Shown piece after piece: positions 1 to 7,123 of a DNA stretch of 64,000 nt; the first letter of the stretch is position 1; every line of letters begins with the position of its first letter. The DNA lies in NCBI GenBank assembly GCA_033762715.1, contig JANRLL010000017.1, forward strand, positions 1-64,000, in the 5' to 3' direction. A program made the translations under genes and the position numbers. Source of the stretch: JANRLL01 sp033762715. GTDB lineage: Bacteria > Pseudomonadota > Alphaproteobacteria > Rickettsiales > SXRF01. The notes under the pieces were generated by a model that did no database searches, was not told where the DNA came from, and saw only the letters and a program-made list of their open reading frames with translations.

Positions 1-628
1 CCGCCAGTTCACCCACATTGGCATTGCGATTGATAATGGTGCCAGCCACAGGCGATTTCACGGCATAGACTTGGAGGCTATCGTTGCTTTCCACCGTAGC
101 CAGCGTGTCACCGGCTTTTACGACTTCGCCAGGCTCTTTCACCACGCTGCGAATTACGCCTGGGAAGCGTGCCTTTACCTGTGCAGTGCTGTTTTGATTC
201 AAGGTTACACGTCCACTGACGCTAACGGTTTCCTGCACCATCGCGCTGCCAACTTCAAGAATCTCGATATTCAGATTCTTGACCGCGTTGTCACTGATTT
301 TGCTTTCTTCTGCATGGCCACCTTCTTCGCCATGCCCACCGTGACCATGCTCATCGGCTTCACCATGCGCATCGGCAGCGGGTTTGGCTTCCGCATGATC
401 GTGACCATGTGCATCGCCATGCGCGTGTTCATCCTTGTCACCATGCCCGTGATCGCCGCCTTCGGCGTGGTCATCTTTATGTTCATCTCCGTGGCCATGT
501 TCGTCCTTATCAGCGTGGGCGTGATTCTCAGAAACCACAGATTCGCTTTTACCTATGGTGAAATGGTATGCGCTGTAGCCAATTGCCAGCCCTGCGAGTA
601 AAATGATAAATTTGCGTTTACTCAGCAT
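1..628 (-). CDS. Periplasmic adaptor of an RND-type metal efflux pump (CusB/CzcB/HlyD family), 3' end off window
   Basis: About 209 codons are present from an ATG at 628 and the frame is still open at position 1, so the C-terminus lies outside. The N-terminus has a single hydrophobic anchor (FIILLAGLAIGYSAY) and then a roughly 65-residue stretch crowded with His, Asp and Glu. This is followed by a membrane-fusion-protein core (valine-rich strands, then a biotinyl-lipoyl-like part reading VKSPVAGTIINRN). Members join an inner-membrane RND pump to a TolC channel, and the His-rich segment suggests metal capture in the periplasm. The start has AAAGGAGC seven bases upstream and overlaps the end of the TolC-like gene by 11 bp, so the two are co-transcribed. 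The family is secure; the metal (Cu/Ag versus Zn/Co/Ni) is inference. Confidence 0.85.
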   Translation of the reverse strand, partial: MLSKRKFIILLAGLAIGYSAYHFTIGKSESVVSENHAHADKDEHGHGDEHKDDHAEGGDHGHGDKDEHAHGDAHGHDHAEAKPAADAHGEADEHGHGGHGEEGGHAEESKISDNAVKNLNIEILEVGSAMVQETVSVSGRVTLNQNSTAQVKARFPGVIRSVVKEPGEVVKAGDTLATVESNDSLQVYAVKSPVAGTIINRNANVGELA

Positions 629-1973
629 TGATAGCTCCTTTGTCTTGTATTTTTGGTAAATGCATAGCGGTCAGACGTTCCACCTGCGCTTTGGATGAAT
701 GAAATTCTTTAAGTGCGGCGATACGCTGCTGCTTCACATCAAATAAGCTGCGTTGAGCATCCAGCACTTCAATATATGGGAAGCGACCCAGACCATAGCC
801 CTCACGTGCCAACCGAAAGGCTTTATCTGCAGAAGGCAAGATTTTTTCATTTAGTGTTTTGGCTTGAAAATACGCTGCCTCCATCTGCTGTTTGGCTTTT
901 TTCATTTCCGTACTCATCATCAGTATTGCGTGGCGATTATCGGATTCTGTTTTTGAAATCTCGCTTCGCGCTTTTTCGATATTGCCGCGATTGGCGTTAA
1001 AGACAGGGATTGGAAGCGATACCCCGAGTATGAAAGCCTTATCGCCGCTATCGCGGAAATCCCGCATACCAACACTCAGTCGTGGATCAGGAATGGCATT
1101 GGCTTGCTCAAGATCAAGCCGTGCGCGGGATTGCTCCAGCGCAGTATTAAGTTTTTGATATTCAGGGTTGGTATTTAATTTTTCTTCGGTGGTGATTACA
1201 TCTGGTTTAGATGTGGCATAGAACGCAGCACTATCCAGTTCGACATTTAGCTCATCCTGACCTAACAACGTGGCAAGATTCTTAAAGATAATATCACGAT
1301 CTTTTAGCGTTCTTTCATAGGCTATCAGTGCGGTTGCCGCTTCAACTTCAGCGCGGCTTTTCTGAATCAACGGTGCAGCAGCAGCTCCGACACGGACACT
1401 CACGGATTTTAATACATCCTCTGCTAGTTCTTTCTGTTCTTTGGCAAGGCGCACATTCTCCTGCGCGGCAATCGCTTCAGCGTAAGCGGTCGTAACATCA
1501 CGAATAACATCCAGTGCTGCTGATTGATAATCCAAGCTGGCAATTTCGAGTCCTTTACCAGCGATATTTTCACGCGCTGAGATTTTCCCGCCGATTTGTA
1601 GCGTTTGGCTCAGGCCGTAAGTCACCTCCGCCGAATCGAATCCCTTATAGTTTCTATCACCTGCAATATTTTCTGCTTCAACACCGATTTCTGGGTTTTC
1701 CCATGCGCCAGATTGCCTAAGTTCGCCTTTGGCAGCAGCGACATTGCTATTAAATGCCTTCAGGCGCGGAGAGTCAGCAAGTGCTTTTGTAATAGCATTA
1801 TCAAGCGTGAAAGCAGAACCCGCACTTTCTACATTTTTTTCTTTGATGGATTTTTCTGGCGAAGATTGTTGCGGGTGAAGAAGCGGCTCTGGGGTATCAA
1901 GTAAATCTTGGGCATATGCGATGTTGGCGGTTAAAAAGCTGGTACATAATAGCCCGAAGATAAGATGGCGCAT
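618..1973 (-). CDS. TolC-family outer-membrane efflux channel (CusC/CzcC-like)
   Basis: The ATG at 1973 is preferred because it is followed directly by a signal peptide (MRHLIFGLLCTSFLTANIAYA) and has AGGA upstream; the longer frame back to 2057 adds 28 residues without export character. The mature protein shows the two long alpha-helical repeats of TolC-like channels (for example DVIRDVTTAYAEAIAAQENV and SLFDVKQQRIAALKEFH) and the usual family length of about 450 residues. It forms the outer-membrane exit duct of a tripartite pump with the overlapping adaptor gene; the RND pump itself is presumably beyond the left edge. The transcript probably starts at the ECF-type promoter at 2107-2076. 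Confidence 0.88.
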   Translation of the reverse strand: MRHLIFGLLCTSFLTANIAYAQDLLDTPEPLLHPQQSSPEKSIKEKNVESAGSAFTLDNAITKALADSPRLKAFNSNVAAAKGELRQSGAWENPEIGVEAENIAGDRNYKGFDSAEVTYGLSQTLQIGGKISARENIAGKGLEIASLDYQSAALDVIRDVTTAYAEAIAAQENVRLAKEQKELAEDVLKSVSVRVGAAAAPLIQKSRAEVEAATALIAYERTLKDRDIIFKNLATLLGQDELNVELDSAAFYATSKPDVITTEEKLNTNPEYQKLNTALEQSRARLDLEQANAIPDPRLSVGMRDFRDSGDKAFILGVSLPIPVFNANRGNIEKARSEISKTESDNRHAILMMSTEMKKAKQQMEAAYFQAKTLNEKILPSADKAFRLAREGYGLGRFPYIEVLDAQRSLFDVKQQRIAALKEFHSSKAQVERLTAMHLPKIQDKGAINAE

Positions 1974-2075
1974 TTCTGAAATCCTGTTGTTTAGGTCATT
2001 AAGAATCATTCCATCCAATGACGGGGGTTTTGTGTGGCATGCTCTTTTGTTACCCACCTCACGATAGGCTTTTGT

Positions 2076-2107
2076 TTAGACGCAGCAAAAGCACTCAACC
2101 CTCAAAA
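2076..2107 (-). promoter_or_regulatory. ECF-type promoter copy A, upstream of the efflux operon
   Basis: Read on the minus strand, TTGAGGG is followed by a 16-nt spacer and then CGTCTAA (2082-2076). The same element with the same spacing occurs three more times in the first 6.6 kb. The predicted transcript would give a leader of about 95 nt before the TolC-like start. Confidence 0.7.
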
Positions 2108-2127
2108 CTAATTTTCAGACATAAAAA

Positions 2128-2154
2128 ATGGGTCGATCAAAGTGATCGACCCAT
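2128..2154 (-). terminator. Rho-independent terminator
   Basis: A perfect 12-bp stem (arms 2128-2139 and 2143-2154) with a 3-nt loop is followed on the minus strand by TTTTTTAT. It ends the small secreted-protein gene before the efflux promoter. Confidence 0.9.
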
Positions 2155-2183
2155 CCTCATCAAAAGGAAATGATGATGAAATT

Positions 2184-2531
2184 TTATTTGCTGTAGTTGT
2201 AACTACGATTAGCCATGCGCTGAGCTGGCGTAACGTTATTAAGGAATTTGTAGTCATCTTTATTAGCGCCAGCAGCTACAGTACCCGAAGATGGCTTGTC
2301 TTTGAAATAAGCCACGCTACGAGCAGCGGTGCGTTGTGCAGGAGTTGTTTCAAATTTGTAATCAGGGTTTTGTGCAACTGCCTGACCAGAATCTTTCACG
2401 CCTTGAGCACGAAAATATTCGTGGTTATCTTGCGCGATACGCTGTTTGTGCATGCTGCTACCACCTGCGAAAGCGGCATGGCTAGTTGCTACGGTGAGCG
2501 CTGCAACGAGGGCAATTGTCAATTTATTCAT
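2184..2531 (-). CDS. Small secreted protein of unknown function
   Basis: 115 residues with a clear Sec signal peptide ending around TSHAAFAGG. The mature part is polar and holds two copies of a short motif, TPAQRTAARS and TPAQRMANRS, each followed by an aromatic residue, and preceded by DYKFETTPAQ or DDYKFLNNVT. It therefore looks like two diverged repeats of a YKF-x-TPAQR unit. I do not recognise a family. It is monocistronic: its own ECF-type promoter lies at 2622-2593 and its own terminator at 2154-2128. A role in envelope or metal stress is inferred only from the shared promoter. Confidence 0.75.
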   Translation of the reverse strand: MNKLTIALVAALTVATSHAAFAGGSSMHKQRIAQDNHEYFRAQGVKDSGQAVAQNPDYKFETTPAQRTAARSVAYFKDKPSSGTVAAGANKDDYKFLNNVTPAQRMANRSYNYSK

Positions 2532-2592
2532 AAAAATACTCCAAATGTTGGTTATTAAAACAGTCCCGCGCCCACCTTTGGGCTACTGTTCA

Positions 2593-2622
2593 TTAGACGC
2601 AGCACAAAAGCGCACCCCTCAA
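2593..2622 (-). promoter_or_regulatory. ECF-type promoter copy B, upstream of the small secreted protein
   Basis: Minus-strand TTGAGGG, 16-nt spacer, CGTCTAA (2599-2593). It sits just past the stop codon of the LolA-like gene, about 60 bp before the ATG at 2531. Confidence 0.7.
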
Positions 2623-2626
2623 AAAA

Positions 2627-3202
2627 TTATTTCTTAATGGTAAATTTATTGGAATCAATGGGTTGACCAGATGATGCGCTTGAGAAGCTGACACGGGTTT
2701 CCTGCTTAGTGGCATCGGTAATTACTAAATTACGCAGCGCAAGAGGTTTATCCGAAAACTCCAAAGTCAGCTCGCCATTTTCAGGTTGTGATGATTGGGT
2801 GAGCGTGAGGCGTATGATACCCGTTTCCTCAGTAAGCCGCTTAACTTCTAAATTGTCATCAAAGTGAATTTTGTCGCGCAGTAAAATCCCAGCAGGTGTA
2901 TCACCAACAGGGATATAGCTTGTTTGCGCCAATTCTCGATCAAAATAAACCATTGTTCCACCATTGGCGACCATCAGAATTGGTGCAGGCGAATCATATT
3001 CCCAACGCATTTTATCTGGCCGTTCAAGATAAAATTTTCCGCTTGATAGCGAGCCATCTGGTGCTGCTTGAGTAAAATCCGATACTACTGTCGTCAAATT
3101 GTTCAAATAATCCTCGATGCGCTGAAGCGTATTTGTTTCAGCATATGCATAAAACGGATTGAGGATCAGAAAGAATAATAGCAAAAGCGATGAAAGGCGC
3201 AT
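2627..3202 (-). CDS. LolA-like outer-membrane lipoprotein carrier family protein
   Basis: 191 residues starting with a signal peptide (LLLLFFLILNPFYAYA). It then shows the LolA pattern: an N-terminal helix (TLQRIEDYLNNLTTVVSDFT), SSGKFYLERPDKMRWEY, GGTMVYFDRELAQTSYIPV and a closing beta-sheet. LolA proteins carry lipoproteins across the periplasm and also include relatives tied to sterol, hopanoid or other lipid traffic. This copy sits in a stress regulon rather than beside ftsK, so it may be a specialised second LolA rather than the essential carrier. Transcription probably starts at the ECF-type element 3259-3230, giving a leader of about 20 nt. Confidence 0.8.
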   Translation of the reverse strand: MRLSSLLLLFFLILNPFYAYAETNTLQRIEDYLNNLTTVVSDFTQAAPDGSLSSGKFYLERPDKMRWEYDSPAPILMVANGGTMVYFDRELAQTSYIPVGDTPAGILLRDKIHFDDNLEVKRLTEETGIIRLTLTQSSQPENGELTLEFSDKPLALRNLVITDATKQETRVSFSSASSGQPIDSNKFTIKK

Positions 3203-3229
3203 GACTGTTTTGTGTTTGGGGTAACATAA

Positions 3230-3259
3230 TTAGACGCAGCAAATTGCATTATCCCTCAA
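3230..3259 (-). promoter_or_regulatory. ECF-type promoter copy C, upstream of the LolA-like gene
   Basis: Minus-strand TTGAGGG, 16-nt spacer, CGTCTAA (3236-3230), ending 28 bp before the ATG at 3202. Confidence 0.7.
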
Positions 3260-3314
3260 AAATAAATAGCTGGATTTTCCCTTGTAAATCAGTCCTTTTA
3301 GCAGTTAGCAGGGC

Positions 3315-3364
3315 GATGTCTAACTACCTCATCATATATGATGTCTAACTACCTCATCATATAT
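3315..3364 (+). repeat. Perfect 25-bp tandem duplication in the leader of the porin-like gene
   Basis: Positions 3315-3339 and 3340-3364 are identical. Each unit starts GATGTCTAACTACC and ends CATCATATAT, and the junction makes a small palindrome (ATCATATATGAT). The second copy runs directly into the AAAGGA ribosome binding site of the gene at 3377. Confidence 0.9.
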
Positions 3365-3376
3365 AAAGGATCTATC

Positions 3377-4189
3377 ATGAAATCATCACAAAAAATGTTA
3401 TTATTGGCAATGCTACCGTTGTTAGCACCTATGGGTGCAATGGCGGAAGATGCAAAACCCGTTGCGGCAAAGACAAAGGCCGCAGCAAAGAAACCAGCCG
3501 TTATTGCTGAGCCTGAAGCGAAAGCAGAACCAGAAAGTGCTTACGGTTTTGTAGGCAAATTCACTGGCAACGTTGGATTTACGTCAGATTATGTGTTCCG
3601 TGGCATCTCGCAAACCAGAGAAGGTCCGGCAATGCAAGGTGGCGTTGACTATGTTCACCCAAGCGGTTTCTACGTTGGCGTGTGGGGTTCAAACATCGAT
3701 TTCAACGATACAGATCGTGCCGATCTCGAAGTAGATGGATACGGCGGATATAGCTACAGTATTGACCAGTGGACATTAGATGGTCGCTTTACCTATTACG
3801 CTTATCCTGGTGCTAAAGTTGCACTCGATTATGATTATTACGAAATCGGCGGTAGCGTGACTTATGATTTCGGCATCCCGAAACTGACCGGCTCCGTAAA
3901 CTATTCACCGGATTATTTTGGAGAATCAGGTAATGCAGTTTATTACTCGCTCTCCACCAAAGTTCCGCTGGTTTATGGCTTTGGCCTGAACGGTAAAATC
4001 GGACATCAGAGCATTGATGATACCGCGCGCTTTGGCTACCCAAGCTATACCGACTGGTCGGCTGGCGTGACCTACGACTGGCGCGGCTTCACAGTAGGCT
4101 TGCAATATGTTGATACCAACATAGACAAAAGCCGCTGCGCGGATGGCTGTGATGCAAAGGGCATAGCCTCCATTTCCTACGTTTTCTAA
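3377..4189 (+). CDS. TorF-family putative porin
   Basis: The start is set at 3377, where AAAGGA precedes the ATG and a signal peptide begins (KMLLLAMLPLLAPMGAMAE); an upstream in-frame ATG at 3338 lies inside the tandem repeat and is unlikely. After an Ala/Lys/Pro/Glu-rich linker (residues about 24-50) the protein has the hallmark TorF/Gcw_chp segment GNVGFTSDYVFRGISQT and then alternating beta-strands. It ends with a terminal aromatic (SYVF), as outer-membrane barrels do. Function is likely passive uptake; the substrate is unknown. A strong terminator follows at 4201. Confidence 0.85.
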   Translation: MKSSQKMLLLAMLPLLAPMGAMAEDAKPVAAKTKAAAKKPAVIAEPEAKAEPESAYGFVGKFTGNVGFTSDYVFRGISQTREGPAMQGGVDYVHPSGFYVGVWGSNIDFNDTDRADLEVDGYGGYSYSIDQWTLDGRFTYYAYPGAKVALDYDYYEIGGSVTYDFGIPKLTGSVNYSPDYFGESGNAVYYSLSTKVPLVYGFGLNGKIGHQSIDDTARFGYPSYTDWSAGVTYDWRGFTVGLQYVDTNIDKSRCADGCDAKGIASISYVF

Positions 4190-4200
4190 TCCACCAATGT

Positions 4201-4231
4201 AGAGGCGGTGCTATGCATCGCCTCTTTTTTA
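4201..4231 (+). terminator. Rho-independent terminator after the TorF-like porin
   Basis: AGAGGCG (4201-4207) pairs with CGCCTCT (4219-4225) and a run of T follows. A GTG at 4208 that could open the next frame lies in its loop. Confidence 0.88.
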
Positions 4232-4261
4232 TTGAAAAACTCACATCAAAAAAAGGACGTT

Positions 4262-5128
4262 ATCATAAACCGTAAACTGCTCACTTTGTTGTCCACTTCA
4301 GTGCTCACCCTTACCATTTCCAATGCACAGGCAGCGGATGACAAATCGCAGTACACGCTTTTTAATCCAACTCCGCAGAATCTGATGCGCGATATGTCCA
4401 CCGATCGTCCCGATAAGACGGAAAGCCCCTATACGGTGGATGCTGGCCACTTTCAGTTTGAAGCGGATTTGGTGAATTTTACACGAAATCGCGATACGAA
4501 TGATGGTGCCAACAGCAAAACACGCGCCTACGATGTGATGGCCATCAACGCAAAAGCTGGGTTGCTGAATAATCTTGACATTCAATTTGTGGTCGAGACT
4601 TTCAAATATGACAAAACTACGGATTTTGATGCAGGAACCACGGAAAAGAAAAGTGGTTTCGGAGACATCACGACGCGCCTAAAATACAATGTGTGGGGCA
4701 ATGACGGCGGCACAACGGCGCTTGCAATTATGCCATTCGTAAAATTTCCAACCAACTCCGATGATCTTGCGAATGACGACATCGAAGGCGGTGTGATTGT
4801 ACCGCTGGCGGTTGATCTCGGCAATGACTGGGGTATGGGGTTGATGACCGAGCTTGATATCAACAAGGATGAGGATGACAGCGGTTATCATGCCGAGTAC
4901 GTGAATTCTATTACGTTTAGCAAAGGTCTCACGGATTCGATGGGTATGTATGCCGAGTTTTTTACTTCAAAAAGCTCAGAAAGTGGTTCGGATTGGGCTA
5001 ATACGCTTGATTTTGGCATGACCTACGGAATCGGCGATAATGTGCAACTGGATGCCGGTGTAAACATTGGCGTTACGGAAGCCGCAGACGATCTAAATCC
5101 CTTTATCGGCGCAACGTACCGTTTCTAA
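4262..5128 (+). CDS. Outer-membrane beta-barrel protein (MetA-pathway/transporter-like family), non-AUG start likely
   Basis: The product has a signal peptide (RKLLTLLSTSVLTLTISNAQA) and a barrel with the family segment RDMSTDRPDKTESPYTVDAG, ending in a terminal aromatic (FIGATYRF). This matches the 'phenol MetA degradation'-type outer-membrane proteins, usually annotated as transporters. No ATG or GTG fits: the GTG at 4208 lies in the preceding terminator loop. A good Shine-Dalgarno (AAAGGA, 4252-4257) is followed by ATC (4262) and ATA (4265), so a rare ATC or ATA start is the best reading; coordinates use 4262. A lost ATG by mutation or sequencing error is the alternative. Confidence 0.7.
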   Translation: MINRKLLTLLSTSVLTLTISNAQAADDKSQYTLFNPTPQNLMRDMSTDRPDKTESPYTVDAGHFQFEADLVNFTRNRDTNDGANSKTRAYDVMAINAKAGLLNNLDIQFVVETFKYDKTTDFDAGTTEKKSGFGDITTRLKYNVWGNDGGTTALAIMPFVKFPTNSDDLANDDIEGGVIVPLAVDLGNDWGMGLMTELDINKDEDDSGYHAEYVNSITFSKGLTDSMGMYAEFFTSKSSESGSDWANTLDFGMTYGIGDNVQLDAGVNIGVTEAADDLNPFIGATYRF

Positions 5129-5173
5129 TATCTTAAGCCAATTAGACAGGCGAAAAGCATGCTGTTGGGTTGC

Positions 5174-5737
5174 CTATTTCTTGATAGGCTTTAATACTCT
5201 GTCCGCGAGTATTTTTCGTGCGCGATATACGCGGGTTTCAATAGTCTTTGCATTTGTGCCAAGAAGTTTTGCACAATCTTCCTGTGAGTGCTCTTCGACT
5301 GCGAAGGCGATCAACGCTGTTTTCAGTTTTTCTGGAAGCTGGTGAATCTCATCTTGTAATTTTTCAAGCGTGTGCTTCGCAGCAACCGCATCTTCTGGCG
5401 AGGTATCCTGAGAAATTAAAGCAGCACTATTAGCAAGTGTTTCATCATCAATCGAGATGAACCTGCGCCCACCTTTTCGAGCGTGATCTTTGCACTTGTT
5501 GATCGCAATTTTGAACAGCCATGTGTTGAACTGGCTTTCAAAACGGAAACTCGCTGCATTAAAATAGACTTTTACAAATGTTTCTTGCACCAGATCATCG
5601 ACGATACTTTCATCACCCGTATAAAACTGTATGAAACGAGCTAATTTCTTCTGATAACGTTCCATCAGAACGTTTAGGGCTTCGCGTTCACCGCGCTGAA
5701 GCTGGCGTATGAGAGCTTCGTCGCTCGAATCGGACAT
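5174..5737 (-). CDS. ECF-family RNA polymerase sigma factor (CnrH-like)
   Basis: About 187 residues. Region 2 is at residues 20-90 (DDLVQETFVKVYFNAASF, FNTWLFKIAINKCKDHARK). Region 4 is near residues 125-180 with the helix-turn-helix HSQEDCAKLLGTNAKTIETR followed by VYRARKIL. Region 3 is absent, as in ECF factors. The ATG at 5737 is chosen over a GTG two codons earlier because GGAG lies at the right distance. It is the last gene of a three-gene unit, after a membrane anti-sigma-like and a periplasmic sensor-like gene, which is the order of cnrY-cnrX-cnrH. It probably reads the TGAGGG-N16-CGTCTAA promoters in this region, including its own. Confidence 0.9.
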   Translation of the reverse strand: MSDSSDEALIRQLQRGEREALNVLMERYQKKLARFIQFYTGDESIVDDLVQETFVKVYFNAASFRFESQFNTWLFKIAINKCKDHARKGGRRFISIDDETLANSAALISQDTSPEDAVAAKHTLEKLQDEIHQLPEKLKTALIAFAVEEHSQEDCAKLLGTNAKTIETRVYRARKILADRVLKPIKK

Positions 5738-5748
5738 TGGCACTCCGT

Positions 5749-6186
5749 CTATTCATGCTGTGACAGAGCGTGAATGGCAACTTGGTTCATGATTTGTATT
5801 TGCTCTGGTGTCATCGCTGGTTGCATCTCAAAGAAATGCTTAAGCGTTACCTCCTTCAGTTCTGCCTGCAATTTCTCAACATGTTCCGATGCGTTCTGCA
5901 CTCTCTGTGAATATTGCTTCTCCTCTACAAGCGCCTTCGCTAGGTCTTGATTGGCCTGCTTGATTTTGACGATTAAAGCCGAGCGATCTTGCGCATATTT
6001 TTGCTCCACTGGCTCAAGTTTCTTATGCTGCTCTTGTGTTAAGTTAAGCTGAGTCTTCAACCACTCATCGGGGTTGGTATGATAACGGCCAGCAGGAAAA
6101 ACCCATATATTACTGACCCAACATGTAATAAAGGCAATAAGTGCGACTAGGATAGTCGAGCGCAGGTCTCTGTAGATTCGTTTCAT
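5749..6186 (-). CDS. Periplasmic metal-sensor protein of the CnrX/CzcE-like heavy-metal sensor family
   Basis: 145 residues: one N-terminal membrane anchor (residues 11-30), then a mostly helical periplasmic domain with LNLTQEQHKKLEPVEQKYAQ and a second helix pair. A CnrX-style H-x3-M pair is present at His117 and Met121, just before MTPEQ, and His36, His54 and Glu61 are candidate further ligands. In CnrX, His and Met residues bind Co/Ni and relay occupancy to the anti-sigma factor. The gene overlaps the upstream anti-sigma-like gene by 4 bp (ATGA) and is followed at 11 bp by the sigma gene. The assignment rests on layout, motif and context. Confidence 0.75.
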   Translation of the reverse strand: MKRIYRDLRSTILVALIAFITCWVSNIWVFPAGRYHTNPDEWLKTQLNLTQEQHKKLEPVEQKYAQDRSALIVKIKQANQDLAKALVEEKQYSQRVQNASEHVEKLQAELKEVTLKHFFEMQPAMTPEQIQIMNQVAIHALSQHE

Positions 6187-6530
6187 GGGCTACCTAATTG
6201 TGCGACGCTAAAGGGGTGAACGTAAGATGAAGAATAAATATCCAACCCAAGTGCTTTAGCAGAAAGCGATGAATTAGCAGGCATATTTTCTGGTGCTGTG
6301 AAACCTAGACCTATGCCCAGAAACACCATGATCGCAACAGTGGCAAACTGGCGACGCGGAGCAAATACCATATATAAAATCTGCTCAAACCAGTTTTCAG
6401 GTCGTTCTTCAGATTCGGCAATACGAATCCTGCGCCATACATCCTGCTTAAGGGATGCAGTGGTCTGCGTGTGTACGGGCTGGCGGAAAAAGACGGTCAG
6501 CCATTCGTCCAATAAATGCTTATTAGACAT
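6183..6530 (-). CDS. Single-pass membrane anti-sigma factor candidate (CnrY-like)
   Basis: 115 residues: a cytoplasmic N-terminal part of about 65 residues (WLTVFFRQPVHTQ, SLKQDVWRRIRIAE), one transmembrane segment (about residues 70-86, TVAIMVFLGIGLGF) and a short periplasmic tail. This matches CnrY-type anti-sigma factors, which hold the ECF factor by a short N-terminal segment. It is first in the operon, with TTGGAGAA before the ATG and an ECF-type promoter at 6594-6566. Sequence similarity to any named anti-sigma cannot be shown by eye; topology and position carry the call. Confidence 0.65.
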   Translation of the reverse strand: MSNKHLLDEWLTVFFRQPVHTQTTASLKQDVWRRIRIAESEERPENWFEQILYMVFAPRRQFATVAIMVFLGIGLGFTAPENMPANSSLSAKALGLDIYSSSYVHPFSVAQLGSP

Positions 6531-6565
6531 AAGAATTCTCCAATATGTGATGCGTTGGTCTTAAT

Positions 6566-6594
6566 TTAGACGCACCAAACAGGTATTTCCCTCA
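6566..6594 (-). promoter_or_regulatory. ECF-type promoter copy D, upstream of the sigma operon itself
   Basis: Minus-strand TGAGGG, 16-nt spacer, CGTCTAA (6572-6566), about 35 bp before the start of the anti-sigma-like gene. Its presence here implies autoregulation. Confidence 0.7.
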
Positions 6595-6692
6595 GTTAAT
6601 AATTAATAAATATCGCAAGCTCGATTATAAACTCATCGTAAAAAAAGACTTTGTCAAGAAGATATGGCGCGAAATCTATGATAAACAATATC

Positions 6693-7094
6693 TTAAGCAA
6701 GATTATGCGTTTTTGAATATCGCTTTGCTACATCGGCCATTTGAATGGTGGGGCTTGTATCCAGCAAGGCGATCATGTGTTCACCCACATCATTGCCAGT
6801 AGCTGCCTCAATCCCAACATTAACCGCTGAGACTATAAACCCTATCGGCCCTCCAATCAATGTGCCACCCGCGATACGCGAAGCTGGGGAAATATCATCC
6901 CCCGTAATTGCCCTGTAAACTGTTGATATAATGGGTAATTGCTGAAGGGGATTTATGATGTCGAGCAAGTCCCCAAACGTAAATCCGTCCTCACCCCATA
7001 TGCTCTTTTCATTGCCCTGCGATGAAAAATCACTTTGCACACGCAAACCAGCAGGGGCGGTTGGATGGTATGAAGATGTGGAATCAATAGACAT
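6693..7094 (-). CDS. Conserved hypothetical protein with a glycine-rich hydrophobic segment
   Basis: 133 residues with no signal peptide. The central part, YRAITGDDISPASRIAGG, then GGPIGFIVSAVNVGIEAATG, is a Gly/Ala-rich hydrophobic stretch that could pack against or insert into a membrane (glycine-zipper-like). The N-terminus is polar and the C-terminus ends in a basic stretch (DVAKRYSKTHNLA). I cannot name a family. It lies between the ECF island and the mobile element and could belong to either side. Coding potential looks good. Confidence 0.6.
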   Translation of the reverse strand: MSIDSTSSYHPTAPAGLRVQSDFSSQGNEKSIWGEDGFTFGDLLDIINPLQQLPIISTVYRAITGDDISPASRIAGGTLIGGPIGFIVSAVNVGIEAATGNDVGEHMIALLDTSPTIQMADVAKRYSKTHNLA

Positions 7095-7123
7095 GACTCA
7101 CAACAAAGCAAGAAATGTACCAG

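Noticed and set aside
271..498. Minus-strand frame rich in Met and Thr inside the efflux adaptor gene
   Set aside because: It is an out-of-frame reading of the His/Asp/Glu-rich segment; the real adaptor frame runs on the same strand through the whole region to position 1.
3338..3376. Upstream ATG for the porin-like gene
   Set aside because: It lies inside the 25-bp tandem repeat with no ribosome binding site; the signal peptide starts at 3377 after AAAGGA.
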